DNA from: Actinomycetota bacterium
GTDB taxonomy: Bacteria > Actinomycetota > Actinomycetes > Nanopelagicales > Nanopelagicaceae
Length of the DNA stretch: 38,902 nucleotides
Reading direction: 5' to 3'
Assembly: GCA_005787645.1 (NCBI GenBank)
Contig: SYAM01000082.1
Coordinates: 1 to 38,902, forward strand
A program made the translations under genes and the position numbers. The first letter of the stretch is position 1; each line of letters opens with the position of its first letter. A model generated the notes under the pieces. The model did not search any database. It was not told where the DNA came from and worked only from the letters and a program-made list of their open reading frames with translations. Shown here piece by piece: positions 1 through 11,493 of the stretch.

Positions 1-1331
1 CCTGTTTCGCTGTGAATGCTAAAGCGCCGATAATCGGATTTCTTTGCCATTCCATCTTCGAATACGACCATGGATGCGACAATCTGGCTGCCCTGCATAT
101 TTGCGATATCAAAACACTCGATACGAAGCGGAGCCTGGTCCATTCCTAAGGCCTGAGTAATCTCCTCAAGGGCCTGACTGCGAGTTGAAATATCTTGTGA
201 GCGTTTCGCGAGATGACGAAATAGTACGTCGTGAGAATTCCGTTGAACTGAATCGAGTAAATCACGTTTTTCTCCTCGCTGCGGAACTCTGATTTCTACT
301 TTGCTATTCCGTCTCTGTGAGATCAAATCTGCAAGGAGACTCCCATCTTCGAGGGGAACATTCACCAAGATCTCATCTGGAATCTCAGCGCCATCCGCAG
401 CGAGATATTTCGTGGCCAAAAGGTGTTCGAGGTGGGCAGCGCGACTAACTTCAACGCCAGATTCTACAATCCACGATTGCGCGCTAGTTACTCGACCACT
501 TCGAACTTGGAATTGGGTTATCGCACCCTTTCCGCCCATCTCTTCCCAGATACTGGCAAAGAGGTCCACGTTGGAATCTAATGGCAATGCCACTGAGTTA
601 GAGGTTGATATCTTTTCAAGCGCATCTATCTGATCTCGTAACTTTGCAGCGCTCTCGAAATCCTCAGCCGCAGAGGCATCCGTCATCTTTTCGCGCAACT
701 CTGTTATGAGTTTTCTCGGATCGGAGTTCATAAAGGAAATGAGGGAATTCATTAGTTTGCGATATTCAGATGAACTTGTCTCATCTTTTTTGATACACGG
801 CGCGACACATTTACCTATATATCCGAGTAGGCAAGCGCGATTGCTCCGTTCAGCACGCGCAAATACTCCACTAGTGCACGACCTTAGCGGGAAAATCGTC
901 TGCAAAATATCGACCAATTCTCGCAAGGCCCATGCATGCGGGTATGGTCCGAAGTATTTCGTGCCATCCTTGCGAATATTTCGAGTTACGAAAATCCGAG
1001 GCACTGCATCCTTTACAGTGATTGCAAGATAAGGAAAAGACTTATCGTCACGAAAAATGATGTTGTATTTTGGCCGTTCTTGTTGAATCCAATTAAATTC
1101 CAATTGCAGAGATTCGATTTCGTTCCCGACGATGGTCCAATCGACTCGTGTGGCTTCCCAGACCATAGTGCGCACCTTCTCATCAAGAGCGCTTTGGAAA
1201 TAGGTGCTCAATCGGGCGCGTAAATTCTTTGCCTTGCCTACATAAATCACCTGATTCTGGTCGTTGAAGAATCGGTAGACGCCAGGAGATGTGGGAATAT
1301 TGAGTGGGCGATAGCTATTTGGGTTAGCCAC
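1..1331 (-). CDS. uvrC: Excinuclease ABC subunit C, 5' portion (gene runs off the window start)
   Basis: Not in the supplied ORF track. Reverse-strand reading from GTG at 1331 gives [46 protein letters not shown] (GIY-YIG nuclease N-terminus) and stays open to base 1. It overlaps the uvrA stop by 8 nt. Confidence 0.95.
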   Translation of the reverse strand, partial: MANPNSYRPLNIPTSPGVYRFFNDQNQVIYVGKAKNLRARLSTYFQSALDEKVRTMVWEATRVDWTIVGNEIESLQLEFNWIQQERPKYNIIFRDDKSFPYLAITVKDAVPRIFVTRNIRKDGTKYFGPYPHAWALRELVDILQTIFPLRSCTSGVFARAERSNRACLLGYIGKCVAPCIKKDETSSSEYRKLMNSLISFMNSDPRKLITELREKMTDASAAEDFESAAKLRDQIDALEKISTSNSVALPLDSNVDLFASIWEEMGGKGAITQFQVRSGRVTSAQSWIVESGVEVSRAAHLEHLLATKYLAADGAEIPDEILVNVPLEDGSLLADLISQRRNSKVEIRVPQRGEKRDLLDSVQRNSHDVLFRHLAKRSQDISTRSQALEEITQALGMDQAPLRIECFDIANMQGSQIVASMVVFEDGMAKKSDYRRFSIHSET

Positions 1332-4179
1332 GACTTCTGCCGCCAGTTAGCACCTCTGCCAGGAAGGCGCCGGTATAACTCTTCTTATTTTTCGCGACTG
1401 CTTCTGGAGTTCCCTCTGCAACGATGGTGCCCCCGCGCGAGCCACCGTCAGGTCCTAAATCGATAACCCAGTCTGCGCTTTTGATGACATCGAGATTATG
1501 CTCGATGACTACGACAGTATTTCCACCATCGGCTAGGCGATTGAGTACGCCCAACAATTTACTTACATCTTCAAAATGTAACCCAGTAGTCGGCTCATCC
1601 AACACATAGATTGTTCGTCCTGTGGATCGACGCTGAAGCTCGGTTGCGAGTTTGACTCGCTGCGCCTCACCACCTGAAAGTGTAGGCGCAGATTGCCCCA
1701 GGCGAACATAGCCCAAACCAACATCACAGAGGGTCTTTAGGTAGCGAGCGATTGCGGGCACGCTCTCAAAGAACTCGTAAGCATGTTCGATGGGCATGTT
1801 GAGTACTTCGGAGATGTTCTTCCCTTTGTAATGCACCTCTAAGGTTTCTCTGTTGTATCTAGCACCATGACACACTTCGCAGGGCACGTAAACATCGGGA
1901 AGGAAGTTCATCTCAATGGTGATGGTGCCATCACCTGAACAGTTCTCACATCGCCCACCCTTGACATTGAATGAGAATCGTCCTTGTTGATAACCCCGGA
2001 TCTTCGCTTCGGCAGTCTCTGCAAAAAGACCCCGTACCTTATCGAAGACTCCGGTGTAGGTAGCAGGATTTGACCGCGGCGTTCGTCCAATCGGAGATTG
2101 ATCTACATGGACAACTTTATCGAGAGCATCAATACCTGTGACGGTTTTATGTCTACCAGGGACTATTCGGGCGCCATTTAATTTATTTGCCAGAACGCTG
2201 TAAAGAATTTCATTTACCAAAGTCGATTTTCCGGAACCACTTACTCCTGTTACGGCGACAAAGGTCCCTAATGGGATCTCAACATCGATATTTTGGAGAT
2301 TATTCTCTCTCGCTCCTTTAATGTGAATTGTTCGCTTCGAGTCAACAGGTCGGCGAACTGGAGGAATTGCGATCTCCTTCCGCCCAGAAAGATAGGCGCC
2401 AGTGATCGAGCGCTTATTCGCAATTAACTCTTTATATGGTCCAGAGACCACTACTTCTCCACCATGCTCTCCCGCTCCAGGACCGATATCAACAATCCAA
2501 TCTGCGGTACGAATCGTCTCCTCGTCGTGTTCAACGACAATCAAGGTATTGCCCAAATCCCGCAAGCGCGTCAGGGTTTCAATCAGTCTTCTGTTATCGC
2601 GCTGATGAAGGCCGATACTTGGTTCATCCAATACGTAAAGCACCCCTACCAACCCCGACCCAATCTGAGTTGCCAATCTAATTCGCTGCGCCTCACCCCC
2701 TGAAAGTGTGGCAGCAGGACGATCCAAGGAGAGGTAATCAAGTCCAACATCGAGGAGAAAACCAAGGCGTGCATTTACCTCCTTTAACACCCGTTCAGCG
2801 ATCTTTTTCTCACGCGCACTGAGTGAAAGTTTGCTGATGAACAGAGCACATTCAGAGATGGAAAGAGCGCAGAGCTGAGCGATATTCAATCCTCCAAGGG
2901 TCACCGCGAGGATCTCGTCCTTCAGGCGAGCACCCTTGCATGCAGGGCAGGGTGTCTCACGCATAAATGCTTCATACCTATCGCGACTGAATTCACTCTC
3001 AGTTTCCCCATGTCGCCGTTCTAGGAATGGCACCACACCTTCAAATCCGGTGCTGTATTGCCGTGCTCTTCCATAGCGATTCTTATATTTGACGTGAACT
3101 TCGTATTCGTATCCATTGAGAATCGCATCTTTGACTTTTGCGGTCAGTTTCTTCCACGGCGCATCGAGTGAGAAATTCATATCTTTCGAGAGCGCCTCGA
3201 GCAATCGCAAGAAATATTCAGAGCTGGAACCCATCGACCATGGGGCAATCGCGCCCTCATAGATACTGAGCGAATCGTCAGGAACAATCAACTCCATATC
3301 CACTTCAAGTTTGGTGCCGATTCCTGTGCAGTCAGCACAGGCACCAAAAGGAGAATTGAAGGAGAAAGATCGCGGCTCGAGTTCCTCGATCGAAATGCCA
3401 CAACGCATACATGCCATCTTCTCGCTGAAGGTTCGTTCACGATCGGCTGCTTTCTCATCCCGCTCGATGAAATCCAGAGTGAGAATCCCATTTCCCAAAC
3501 GGAGCGCCGTTTCAATGGAATCGGTCAAGCGCTGCTTGCCGCTACCTTTGGCTGTAAGGCGATCCACGACTACTTCAATGGTGTGCTTCTCTTGCTTCTT
3601 TAATTTTGGGACCTCATCAAGCCCGTAGACAACTCCATCTACTCTCACTCGCGCAAACCCTTGAGTGGTGAAGTCCTTCCATAGATCGAGAAACTCTCCT
3701 TTACGCTCTCGCACCACCGGTGCCAAGACATGGAATTTCGTCGCTTCGGGAAGAGTGAGGATTTGATCCACTATCTGTTGTGCAGATTGACGCGACACAG
3801 GATCCCCGCATTTCGGGCAATGTGCTTTACCTGCTCTCGCATAAAGAAGTCGGAAATAGTCATAAACCTCGGTGATGGTACCCACGGTAGATCGCGGATT
3901 CCGATTAGTCGACTTCTGATCGATAGAGACTGCAGGTGAAAGTCCCTCTATAAAGTCAACATCAGGCTTATCCAACTGACCTAAGAATTGACGAGCGTAT
4001 GCAGAGAGGGATTCGACATATCGACGCTGACCTTCAGCAAATATGGTGTCGAAGGCAAGGCTGGACTTACCCGAACCTGACAACCCCGTAAATACTATGA
4101 GGGCATTTCGAGGAAGGTCGATCGAAATATCCTTGAGGTTATGTTCGCGGGCGCCACGAACGACTAAGCGTTCTTTCAT
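1324..4179 (-). CDS. uvrA: Excinuclease ABC subunit A
   Basis: 951 aa; Walker [15 protein letters not shown] and [13 protein letters not shown], two LSGGEAQR signatures, zinc-finger cysteine motifs. Confidence 0.98.
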   Translation of the reverse strand: MKERLVVRGAREHNLKDISIDLPRNALIVFTGLSGSGKSSLAFDTIFAEGQRRYVESLSAYARQFLGQLDKPDVDFIEGLSPAVSIDQKSTNRNPRSTVGTITEVYDYFRLLYARAGKAHCPKCGDPVSRQSAQQIVDQILTLPEATKFHVLAPVVRERKGEFLDLWKDFTTQGFARVRVDGVVYGLDEVPKLKKQEKHTIEVVVDRLTAKGSGKQRLTDSIETALRLGNGILTLDFIERDEKAADRERTFSEKMACMRCGISIEELEPRSFSFNSPFGACADCTGIGTKLEVDMELIVPDDSLSIYEGAIAPWSMGSSSEYFLRLLEALSKDMNFSLDAPWKKLTAKVKDAILNGYEYEVHVKYKNRYGRARQYSTGFEGVVPFLERRHGETESEFSRDRYEAFMRETPCPACKGARLKDEILAVTLGGLNIAQLCALSISECALFISKLSLSAREKKIAERVLKEVNARLGFLLDVGLDYLSLDRPAATLSGGEAQRIRLATQIGSGLVGVLYVLDEPSIGLHQRDNRRLIETLTRLRDLGNTLIVVEHDEETIRTADWIVDIGPGAGEHGGEVVVSGPYKELIANKRSITGAYLSGRKEIAIPPVRRPVDSKRTIHIKGARENNLQNIDVEIPLGTFVAVTGVSGSGKSTLVNEILYSVLANKLNGARIVPGRHKTVTGIDALDKVVHVDQSPIGRTPRSNPATYTGVFDKVRGLFAETAEAKIRGYQQGRFSFNVKGGRCENCSGDGTITIEMNFLPDVYVPCEVCHGARYNRETLEVHYKGKNISEVLNMPIEHAYEFFESVPAIARYLKTLCDVGLGYVRLGQSAPTLSGGEAQRVKLATELQRRSTGRTIYVLDEPTTGLHFEDVSKLLGVLNRLADGGNTVVVIEHNLDVIKSADWVIDLGPDGGSRGGTIVAEGTPEAVAKNKKSYTGAFLAEVLTGGRSRG

Positions 4180-6254
4180 GCTCCAGCGCCCTCCATACCC
4201 CGTAGTTCTCGTTTCAATTCATGTATTTCATCGCGCAATCTAGCAGCCAATTCAAATTGGAGATTCTCAGCGCTTGCTCGCATCTGCTCAGTAAGAGCTG
4301 CAATCAAACCGATGAGTTCTTCCTTAGGCAACTTACCAAGTGTGCCGGCATTTTGCCCAACTGCCGGCATGGAAGTGACTCGTTTTGCGCGCGCAATAAG
4401 TTTCTCAGAGTCGTCTTCTTCTTTAGATATCGAATCGGTAATGTCCGCAATCTTCTTCCGCAACGGTTGTGGATCGACACCATGCTCAACGTTGTATGCA
4501 ACCTGCTTCTCGCGGCGGCGATTAGTTTCGTCAATTGCCTTGATCATCGAATCAGTCAGATTATCCGCATACATATGAACTTCGCCGGAGACGTTTCGAG
4601 CAGCACGACCGATTGTTTGGATAAGCGATGTTGCCGAACGTAAGAATCCCTCTTTGTCGGCATCAAGTATCGCCACCAAGGAGACTTCGGGCAGGTCCAA
4701 TCCCTCTCTTAGAAGATTGATGCCCACAAGCACGTCAAACTCTCCCAATCGCAACTCACGCAGGAGTTCTACCCGTCGCAAAGTATCGACCTCAGAGTGG
4801 AGGTATCGAACCTCGATCCCCTGCTGTACCAAGTAATCAGTGAGGTCCTCAGACATCTTCTTGGTCAGAGTTGTCACGAGGACTCGTTCATTCTTCTCTG
4901 CTCGCTGGCGGATCTGATGGACTAAATCATCAATCTGACCTTTGATTGGTTTGATGATGACCTTGGGATCGACTAAACCTGTAGGGCGAATGACCTGCTC
5001 GACCACATGTGGTGCAATTCCCAATTCATATTTGCCTGGCGTTGCCGACAGATACATCTTCTGTGGAGTTCGCTCGAGGAATTCACTCCACTTTAGAGGG
5101 CGATTATCTAACGCGCTCGGCAACCGGAAGCCATGTTCAACCAGAGTTCGCTTACGCGAGGCATCACCCTCGAACATCGCACCTATCTGTGGAACCGTCA
5201 CATGGGATTCATCGATGATGCAGAGAAAATCCTCTGGAAAATAATCGAGTAAACAATTGGGTGGATCTCCGGGGGCGCGTCCATCGATGTGCCGTGAATA
5301 GTTCTCAATTCCAGAACAGAAGCCAAGTTGCCTGATCATTTCGATATCAAAAGTGGTGCGCATCCGAAGTCGTTGCGCTTCAAGCAACTTCCCACTTCTC
5401 TCAAAATTCGTCAATTGCTCGGCTAACTCTATTTCAATGGCGCTAATCGCCCGATCCATCGTCGCTTTACTTGCGGAATAGTGCGAGGCTGGGAAGACGA
5501 AAGCCTCTTGCTCTTCACTGAGAACCTCCCCCGTAAGAGGATGGAGAGTGAGTAAGCGCTCTATCTCATCGCCAAACATCTCGATTCGAAGCGCAGTCTC
5601 CTGATAGACCGGAATAATCTCGATTGTGTCGCCACGTACTCGAAAAGTTCCTCGTTCGAACGCAGTGTCATTTCTAGAATATTGAATGGAGACAAACTTA
5701 CGGAGTAAAGCAGTTCTTTCAATCGACTCCCCTACTCGAAGTGGAATCATCCCATCGACATACTCTTGAGGGGTTCCTAGACCATAGATACACGAGACAG
5801 TTGATACAACAATCACATCGCGTCGAGTCAGGAGTGAGTGCGTAGCCGAATACCGCAGGCGCTCTACCTCCTTGTTGATAGATGAATCCTTTTCTATGAA
5901 GGTATCGGTTTGGGGCACGTATGCTTCTGGTTGGTCGTATACGTAGTACGAGACGAAATACTCCACAGCATTATGAGGAAGTAACTCTCGAAACTCATGC
6001 GTCAATTGCGCGGCAAGGGTTTTGTTGGGCGCTAAGACCAAAGTTGGTCGTTGTAATCTTTCGATCAACCATGCTGAGGTCGCTGATTTTCCGGTTCCGG
6101 TCGCGCCCAACAGGACTACGTCCGACTCCCCACCAGCAAGACGAGAGGCTAATTCGTCGATTGCTTGAGGCTGATCGCCTGCAGGTTGGTAATCGCTGAT
6201 CACCTGAAAAGGGCGACCGGCTCTCGGTAATTTATCTCGGAGCTCCGGACGCAT
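4176..6254 (-). CDS. uvrB: Excinuclease ABC subunit B
   Basis: 692 aa; [41 protein letters not shown]-terminal UVR motif; ATGA overlap with uvrA. Confidence 0.98.
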   Translation of the reverse strand: MRPELRDKLPRAGRPFQVISDYQPAGDQPQAIDELASRLAGGESDVVLLGATGTGKSATSAWLIERLQRPTLVLAPNKTLAAQLTHEFRELLPHNAVEYFVSYYVYDQPEAYVPQTDTFIEKDSSINKEVERLRYSATHSLLTRRDVIVVSTVSCIYGLGTPQEYVDGMIPLRVGESIERTALLRKFVSIQYSRNDTAFERGTFRVRGDTIEIIPVYQETALRIEMFGDEIERLLTLHPLTGEVLSEEQEAFVFPASHYSASKATMDRAISAIEIELAEQLTNFERSGKLLEAQRLRMRTTFDIEMIRQLGFCSGIENYSRHIDGRAPGDPPNCLLDYFPEDFLCIIDESHVTVPQIGAMFEGDASRKRTLVEHGFRLPSALDNRPLKWSEFLERTPQKMYLSATPGKYELGIAPHVVEQVIRPTGLVDPKVIIKPIKGQIDDLVHQIRQRAEKNERVLVTTLTKKMSEDLTDYLVQQGIEVRYLHSEVDTLRRVELLRELRLGEFDVLVGINLLREGLDLPEVSLVAILDADKEGFLRSATSLIQTIGRAARNVSGEVHMYADNLTDSMIKAIDETNRRREKQVAYNVEHGVDPQPLRKKIADITDSISKEEDDSEKLIARAKRVTSMPAVGQNAGTLGKLPKEELIGLIAALTEQMRASAENLQFELAARLRDEIHELKRELRGMEGAGA

Positions 6255-6268
6255 GGTTTAACCGTAAC

Positions 6269-6868
6269 TTAATCGGCGATTTTTGGTGCTACGTGGATAG
6301 CCCACCACTCTTCTAGGCTCTGCAGCAACTCATCTTTATCGCCATTGTTCTCAATGACGTGATGGGCAATCTCTCTACGCCGATCATCGCTTACTTGAGC
6401 CGCGATTCGTGCATCTGTTTGCTGATGGGTAAAACCACGTTGGAGTAACCGCTCTCGTCGGAGATGTGCGGAGGTCTCAATCGTGAGCACCAAATCAAAT
6501 TCCGCAACTCGGTCGGAATTCTCTGCTAATAGCGGAATCTCGTAAACCAGGACGCTCTCTTGAGGCAACTCTCTTGCAATCTGTTGGAATCGCTTCTGAA
6601 TAAGCGGATGAGTAATCTGCTCCAGTACGCTCTTCTTCTGGGTATCTCGAAAGATAATTTCCGCTAACTTTCCTCGGTCTATTTCACCTTTAGATAAAAT
6701 CTCATCTCCAAAATATGCAAGGACATTGTTATACCCCTCTTCACCTCGCTCAAGAACTTCGCGCGCTAATTGATCTGCGCTCACATGTATCGCTCCCAAA
6801 CGCGCCAAGAGGGAACCGGCGCTGGTTTTGCCAGCTCCGATTCCCCCCGTCAACGCTATAAGCAACAT
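6269..6868 (-). CDS. coaE: Dephospho-CoA kinase
   Basis: 199 aa; MLLIALTGGIGAGKTSAGSLLARLGA P-loop; located between uvrB and rpsA as in other actinobacteria. Confidence 0.95.
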   Translation of the reverse strand: MLLIALTGGIGAGKTSAGSLLARLGAIHVSADQLAREVLERGEEGYNNVLAYFGDEILSKGEIDRGKLAEIIFRDTQKKSVLEQITHPLIQKRFQQIARELPQESVLVYEIPLLAENSDRVAEFDLVLTIETSAHLRRERLLQRGFTHQQTDARIAAQVSDDRRREIAHHVIENNGDKDELLQSLEEWWAIHVAPKIAD

Positions 6869-6906
6869 CGGGCAACCCGATTTCTTCTCTAGTTCTGTAA
6901 TTAACC

Positions 6907-8211
6907 TTACTCTGCGCCCTTAGCCTCTTCACGCTGCCTTCGGTGCGCGAGAAAGCGTGCTTGCGCCTCGGCGTACTGACGCTCCCACTCTTCGCGAGCA
7001 GCTTCGAAGCCAGGCTTCCACTCTTGGGTATCTGGATCAAATCCTTCTGGGTAGATGAAGTTACCGCTCTCGTCGTAACGGGCTGGCATTCCATATTGTG
7101 TGGGATCGAATGCTTCGACCTCCACTTCATGCCCTTCATTAGCCTGCTTCAGGGAGAGTGAAACACGGCGACGCTCTAAATCGATATCGATGATCTTCAC
7201 CATGATTTCATCATCGACGCGGACTACCTGTTCGGGGATTTCCACGTGACGTTCGGCTAGCTCAGAGATATGAATAAGTCCTTCGATACCTTCAAACACT
7301 CGAACAAAGGCTCCGAATGGGACCAATTTGGTGACCTTGCCTGAGGTCACTTGACCAATCGTGTGGGTGCGGGCAAAAGCCTGCCATGGATCCTCTTGGG
7401 TTGCCTTGAGCGAGAGTGAGACGCGCTCACGCTCGAAATCAACTTCGAGCACTTCTACCGTCACTGGCATACCAACTTCGACGACCTCATTGGGGTGATC
7501 GATGTGCTTCCAAGAGAGTTCACTGACGTGTACCAATCCATCGACTCCACCTAGATCCACGAATGCACCAAAGTTCACAATGGATGAGATGACACCTGTG
7601 CGAACTTGCCCCTTTTGAAGTTGATTGAGGAATGTAGTTCGACTCTCAGATTGTGATTGCTCGAGGAATGCGCGACGTGAGAGAACTACGTTATTGCGAT
7701 TCTTATCTAATTCAATGATTCGTGCTTCAATCTCTTTACCTATGTATGGAGTCAGGTCACGAACTCGGCGCATCTCGACCAGGGATGCTGGAAGGAAGCC
7801 ACGGAGTCCAATATCGACAATGAGTCCGCCCTTGACTACTTCGATGACTAGACCCTTCACAACTTCGTCGCGTTCTTTCATTCCTTCAATAGTTCCCCAG
7901 GCTCGCTCATACTGGGCACGCTTCTTGGAGAGAATGAGACGACCTTCTTTATCCTCTTTTGTGAGAACAAGCGCTTCGATACGTTCGCCCACTTTTACCA
8001 ATTCGCTGGGATCGACATCATGGCGAATGGAGAGTTCACGAGATGGAATGACACCTTCAGTCTTGTATCCGATATCAACGAGTACTTCGTCACGATCTAC
8101 TTGGACGATTATTCCTTCGACGAGATCTCCGTCATTAAAATTCTTGATTGTTCCTTCGATGGCGGCGAGAAAATCTGCCGCGGTTCCGATGTCGTTAACT
8201 GCGATACTCAA
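6907..8211 (-). CDS. rpsA: 30S ribosomal protein S1
   Basis: 434 aa with repeated S1 domains (GIIVQVDRDEVLVDIGYKTEGVIP, GVISSIVNFGAFVDLGGVDGLVHVSELSW); apparent TTG start with a GGAG-type RBS. Confidence 0.97.
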   Translation of the reverse strand: MSIAVNDIGTAADFLAAIEGTIKNFNDGDLVEGIIVQVDRDEVLVDIGYKTEGVIPSRELSIRHDVDPSELVKVGERIEALVLTKEDKEGRLILSKKRAQYERAWGTIEGMKERDEVVKGLVIEVVKGGLIVDIGLRGFLPASLVEMRRVRDLTPYIGKEIEARIIELDKNRNNVVLSRRAFLEQSQSESRTTFLNQLQKGQVRTGVISSIVNFGAFVDLGGVDGLVHVSELSWKHIDHPNEVVEVGMPVTVEVLEVDFERERVSLSLKATQEDPWQAFARTHTIGQVTSGKVTKLVPFGAFVRVFEGIEGLIHISELAERHVEIPEQVVRVDDEIMVKIIDIDLERRRVSLSLKQANEGHEVEVEAFDPTQYGMPARYDESGNFIYPEGFDPDTQEWKPGFEAAREEWERQYAEAQARFLAHRRQREEAKGAE

Positions 8212-8345
8212 GGTGCTCCGTAGGTAGTGGATAGTGGTGTGCGGCTATTTGACTAACCGCGCTTGAGCCCTTTGCCCAAGCCGGAGAAGGCTACGCGGGG
8301 GCAGGCAATGGGGTCAATTTGGCTCTTTTTCCGGAGTTAGCAGGA

Positions 8346-10955
8346 TTAATGGGCGGCGCTATCCCAGGTGGGGCCAATGCCGATATTGACTGAAAGTGAG
8401 GCCCTAAGCGGATAGGCGCTACCCATTTGGGTGCGCACAAGTTCTGATACCGCTGTTGCCTCGTGGGCAGCGATCTCTAGGACCAATTCATCATGAACCT
8501 GAAGCAATATTCGAGAGTGCAACTTCCTAGTTTGTAGTTCTCTGTCTACAGAAAGCATGGCTATCTTCATGATGTCCGCAGCGCTCCCTTGGATCGGTGC
8601 ATTGAGCGCCATTCGTTCAGCCATCTCCCGTCGCATCCGATTATCACTCTGCAAATCAGGAAGGTATCGCTTGCGTCCTAAAATAGTCTCTGTGAATCCT
8701 TTCTTTCGCGCTGTAACTACAACAGATTCCAAATACTCACGAATACCACCGAAACGAGTGAAGTACCTATCCATTAACTCTTTCGCTTCTCCTGGTGAGA
8801 TATCTAGCTGCTGACTTAACCCGAATGCCGAGAGACCGTATGCCAATCCATATGACATTGCTTTGACAGTTCTGCGCATTTCGGCATCAACCTCCTGCGG
8901 CTTGACTCCAAAGACTTCTGCGCCGACTGTTGTGTGTAAGTCTTCCCCTTGCTCAAATGCATCTAGCAGCGCCGCGTCATCCGATAGATGGGCCATGATT
9001 CGCAATTCGATTTGACTGTAATCTGCAGTCATCAGAGATTCGAAGCCATCTCCAGCAACAAATAGGTTTCGGATTCGTCGACCCTCTTCGGTCCGAATTG
9101 GGATGTTCTGAAGGTTGGGATCGGTTGAAGAGAGTCGTCCTGTGGCAGTAATCATCTGTTGGAATGTTGTGTGTATCCGACCATCATTTGCCACTTCTCT
9201 GCGTAAGCCCTCAACGACGCTCTTTAATTTAGTGACATCCCTCGAGCGCAGTATCGATTCGAGAACTGGATGCTTAGTGGTTTCCATTAACCAATTGAGC
9301 GCATCTGCATCGGTAGTAAATCCTGTTTTTATCTTTTTGGTTTTAGGTAGCTTTAACTCATTGAAAAGTACCTCTTGCAATTGCTTCGGTGATGCGAGGT
9401 TGAATTCATGCCCCACTGAAGCAAATGCGCTCTTAGCCGCACTTTCGGCTTGACTCTCAAAATACTCCTCGAGTACTTGAGCTTGGCCCCCCGTGATAGC
9501 AATTCCTACAGATTCCATGCGGGTTAATAGCGCGAGAGTTGGGAGCTCGATCTCCTCTAGGACCTGCTCCAACCCCGCTGCTGCACATTCATCTTTCAAA
9601 ATTGGATATAGATCGAGTAAATGACGCGCGCGCTCGGCTAATGCACCCGAAGTAGATTCCACATGTGAAGCGAAGTCCAGTTCCAAATCTGCCAAATCAT
9701 TTTTTGGACCACCCGATGCATTCGATAAAGTCTTCTGTAGGTACTTCTCGACTACCTCACTCAATTCCGGCGTCCGAGCGCCAGGGTTGAGCAAGTACGC
9801 CATTAGCGCAATATCACCATGGATTCCAGTGATAGCGCTCTGTACTTTTCGAAGTAACGCTTTCCCATCGAAGAAAATCTTGGGAGTTTTTGATTTTTTG
9901 ATCCATGCAAAGAGTTCTCCCTGACTGACTACAAAAGCAAGCTTTCCTTGTGCCACACCAAAGGTCGAAAGATCAATTGAACTACATATAGCAGTCAAAC
10001 TTTTATCATCTAGATCCGATAACGAGCCTACTTGTTCAAAACTTTTCGTAGATTGTGCGTGTGATACTTCGACCACAGATTTCGGCAATCGATTCTTAAG
10101 CGTCCGAAATTCAAGTAAGTCAAAAAGTTCTCCGATTTTTACATGATTCAATTCTCGTCGAGCAAGATCTCCAGGACCTCTTGACAAGGGAACGTCGCTA
10201 TCCAATTGAGTTAGCTCCCGGTTAAGGAGCACCTGCGGGATATGTTCTCGCAGCGCAATCCCTACTTTCCCAGGCACTTCATCCACCTTGGCAATCAACG
10301 CTGTAAGAGAGCCGTATTCAGAGATCCATTTGGTCGCGGTCTTCTCACCCACTCCCGGTATCGAAGGAAGGTTGTCGCTTGGGTCTCCTCGTAAGGCGGC
10401 GAAATCCGGATATTGGGCAGGGGTCAATCCATACTTTTCAGCGACAGCCTCTGGAGTCATGGTGGCAAGTTCGCTAACGCCCTTTTTGGGGTAAAGGACT
10501 GTGACATCAGGTGAAACAAGTTGGAATGAATCCCGATCACCAGAACAAATTTCTACATGAAAACCCTCGGCAACGGCTTGCTTGGCTAGCGTTGCAATCA
10601 CATCATCGGCTTCATAGCCTTCACGTTCGATATGGGTTATGCCCAGTGCTTCGATAATTTCGTGCAATAACGCCATCTGGCTTCGAAACTCATCAGGGGT
10701 CTTCGAACGATTTGCTTTGTACTCAGGGAACTTCTCACTACGGAAAGTTTTCCGCGATACATCGAATGCAACTGCTATGTGAGTGGGATTTAAGTCACGT
10801 AACAGGCTGAGCAGCATCGAAGTAAAGCCATAGAGGGCATTCGTTGGTTGGCCACTTGAGGTAGTGAAATTCTCAACAGGAAGGGCATGGAATGCGCGAT
10901 ATGCCAGCGAATGCCCATCGAGCAACAGGAGGGTTTTCGATGAGCGCGTAGGCAT
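8346..10955 (-). CDS. polA: DNA polymerase I
   Basis: 5'-3' exonuclease N-terminus (LLLLDGHSLAYRAFHALP) and polymerase motifs (MTADYSQIELRIMAHLS, LQVHDELVLE). The start is reassigned from 11027 to the ATG at 10955 (MPTRSSKTLLLLDGHS), because the longer ORF overlaps the divergent thioesterase gene. Confidence 0.95.
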   Translation of the reverse strand: MPTRSSKTLLLLDGHSLAYRAFHALPVENFTTSSGQPTNALYGFTSMLLSLLRDLNPTHIAVAFDVSRKTFRSEKFPEYKANRSKTPDEFRSQMALLHEIIEALGITHIEREGYEADDVIATLAKQAVAEGFHVEICSGDRDSFQLVSPDVTVLYPKKGVSELATMTPEAVAEKYGLTPAQYPDFAALRGDPSDNLPSIPGVGEKTATKWISEYGSLTALIAKVDEVPGKVGIALREHIPQVLLNRELTQLDSDVPLSRGPGDLARRELNHVKIGELFDLLEFRTLKNRLPKSVVEVSHAQSTKSFEQVGSLSDLDDKSLTAICSSIDLSTFGVAQGKLAFVVSQGELFAWIKKSKTPKIFFDGKALLRKVQSAITGIHGDIALMAYLLNPGARTPELSEVVEKYLQKTLSNASGGPKNDLADLELDFASHVESTSGALAERARHLLDLYPILKDECAAAGLEQVLEEIELPTLALLTRMESVGIAITGGQAQVLEEYFESQAESAAKSAFASVGHEFNLASPKQLQEVLFNELKLPKTKKIKTGFTTDADALNWLMETTKHPVLESILRSRDVTKLKSVVEGLRREVANDGRIHTTFQQMITATGRLSSTDPNLQNIPIRTEEGRRIRNLFVAGDGFESLMTADYSQIELRIMAHLSDDAALLDAFEQGEDLHTTVGAEVFGVKPQEVDAEMRRTVKAMSYGLAYGLSAFGLSQQLDISPGEAKELMDRYFTRFGGIREYLESVVVTARKKGFTETILGRKRYLPDLQSDNRMRREMAERMALNAPIQGSAADIMKIAMLSVDRELQTRKLHSRILLQVHDELVLEIAAHEATAVSELVRTQMGSAYPLRASLSVNIGIGPTWDSAAH

Positions 10956-11003
10956 GTGGCAAGGGTAGGAGGATGGGGCCAATAGTAGGAATATGCTTGG
11001 CCC

Positions 11004-11417
11004 ATGTCGGGAATTAACGAAGAGCAACTAGCCCAACTCAATGCTCGTGGTAGAGGCGCGCTCGATGAGAAAATGGGAATTGAGATCCTTGAAGCAAGCC
11101 CTGAGCGGCTTGTGGGACGAATGCCAGTTGACGGCAACACCCAACCCTTTGGCCTACTTCATGGCGGAGCAAATGTGGTGCTTGCTGAGAGCCTTGGCTC
11201 TATCGGAGCACACCTACATGCAGGGCTTCATCGACGAGTAGTGGGGGTCGATATCAACGCCACCCACCATCGCGCAGCCAAATCGGGATACGTCACCGCG
11301 GTGGCTACCGCCATCTCCCTCGGCCGGACATTGGCCAGCTACAACGTAGAGATCTCCGATGATCAGGGGAAAAAAACCTGCACCGCTCGAATAACCTGCC
11401 TCATTCTCGCCGACTAA
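11004..11417 (+). CDS. Hotdog-fold thioesterase (PaaI/MenI-like)
   Basis: 137 aa; GRMPVDGNTQPFGLLHGGANVVLAESLGSIGA hotdog signature. Confidence 0.88.
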   Translation: MSGINEEQLAQLNARGRGALDEKMGIEILEASPERLVGRMPVDGNTQPFGLLHGGANVVLAESLGSIGAHLHAGLHRRVVGVDINATHHRAAKSGYVTAVATAISLGRTLASYNVEISDDQGKKTCTARITCLILAD

Positions 11418-11493
11418 TTGTCGTAATTTCACCCGCCCCTGAGTACGCTACCGACCACTATTAAGCAGAGCACGTTCTACCCTGGGGAGCCAT

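Noticed and set aside
301-1223. Plus-strand ORFs of 95-110 aa at the left edge
   Set aside because: Shadow ORFs opposite uvrC, which reads continuously on the minus strand with clear UvrC motifs.
4221-4643. 140-aa plus-strand ORF
   Set aside because: Antisense to uvrB; no recognisable domain.
7625-8227. 200-aa plus-strand ORF opposite rpsA
   Set aside because: Antisense to a strongly supported rpsA reading frame; Ser/Arg-rich low-complexity translation typical of a shadow ORF.
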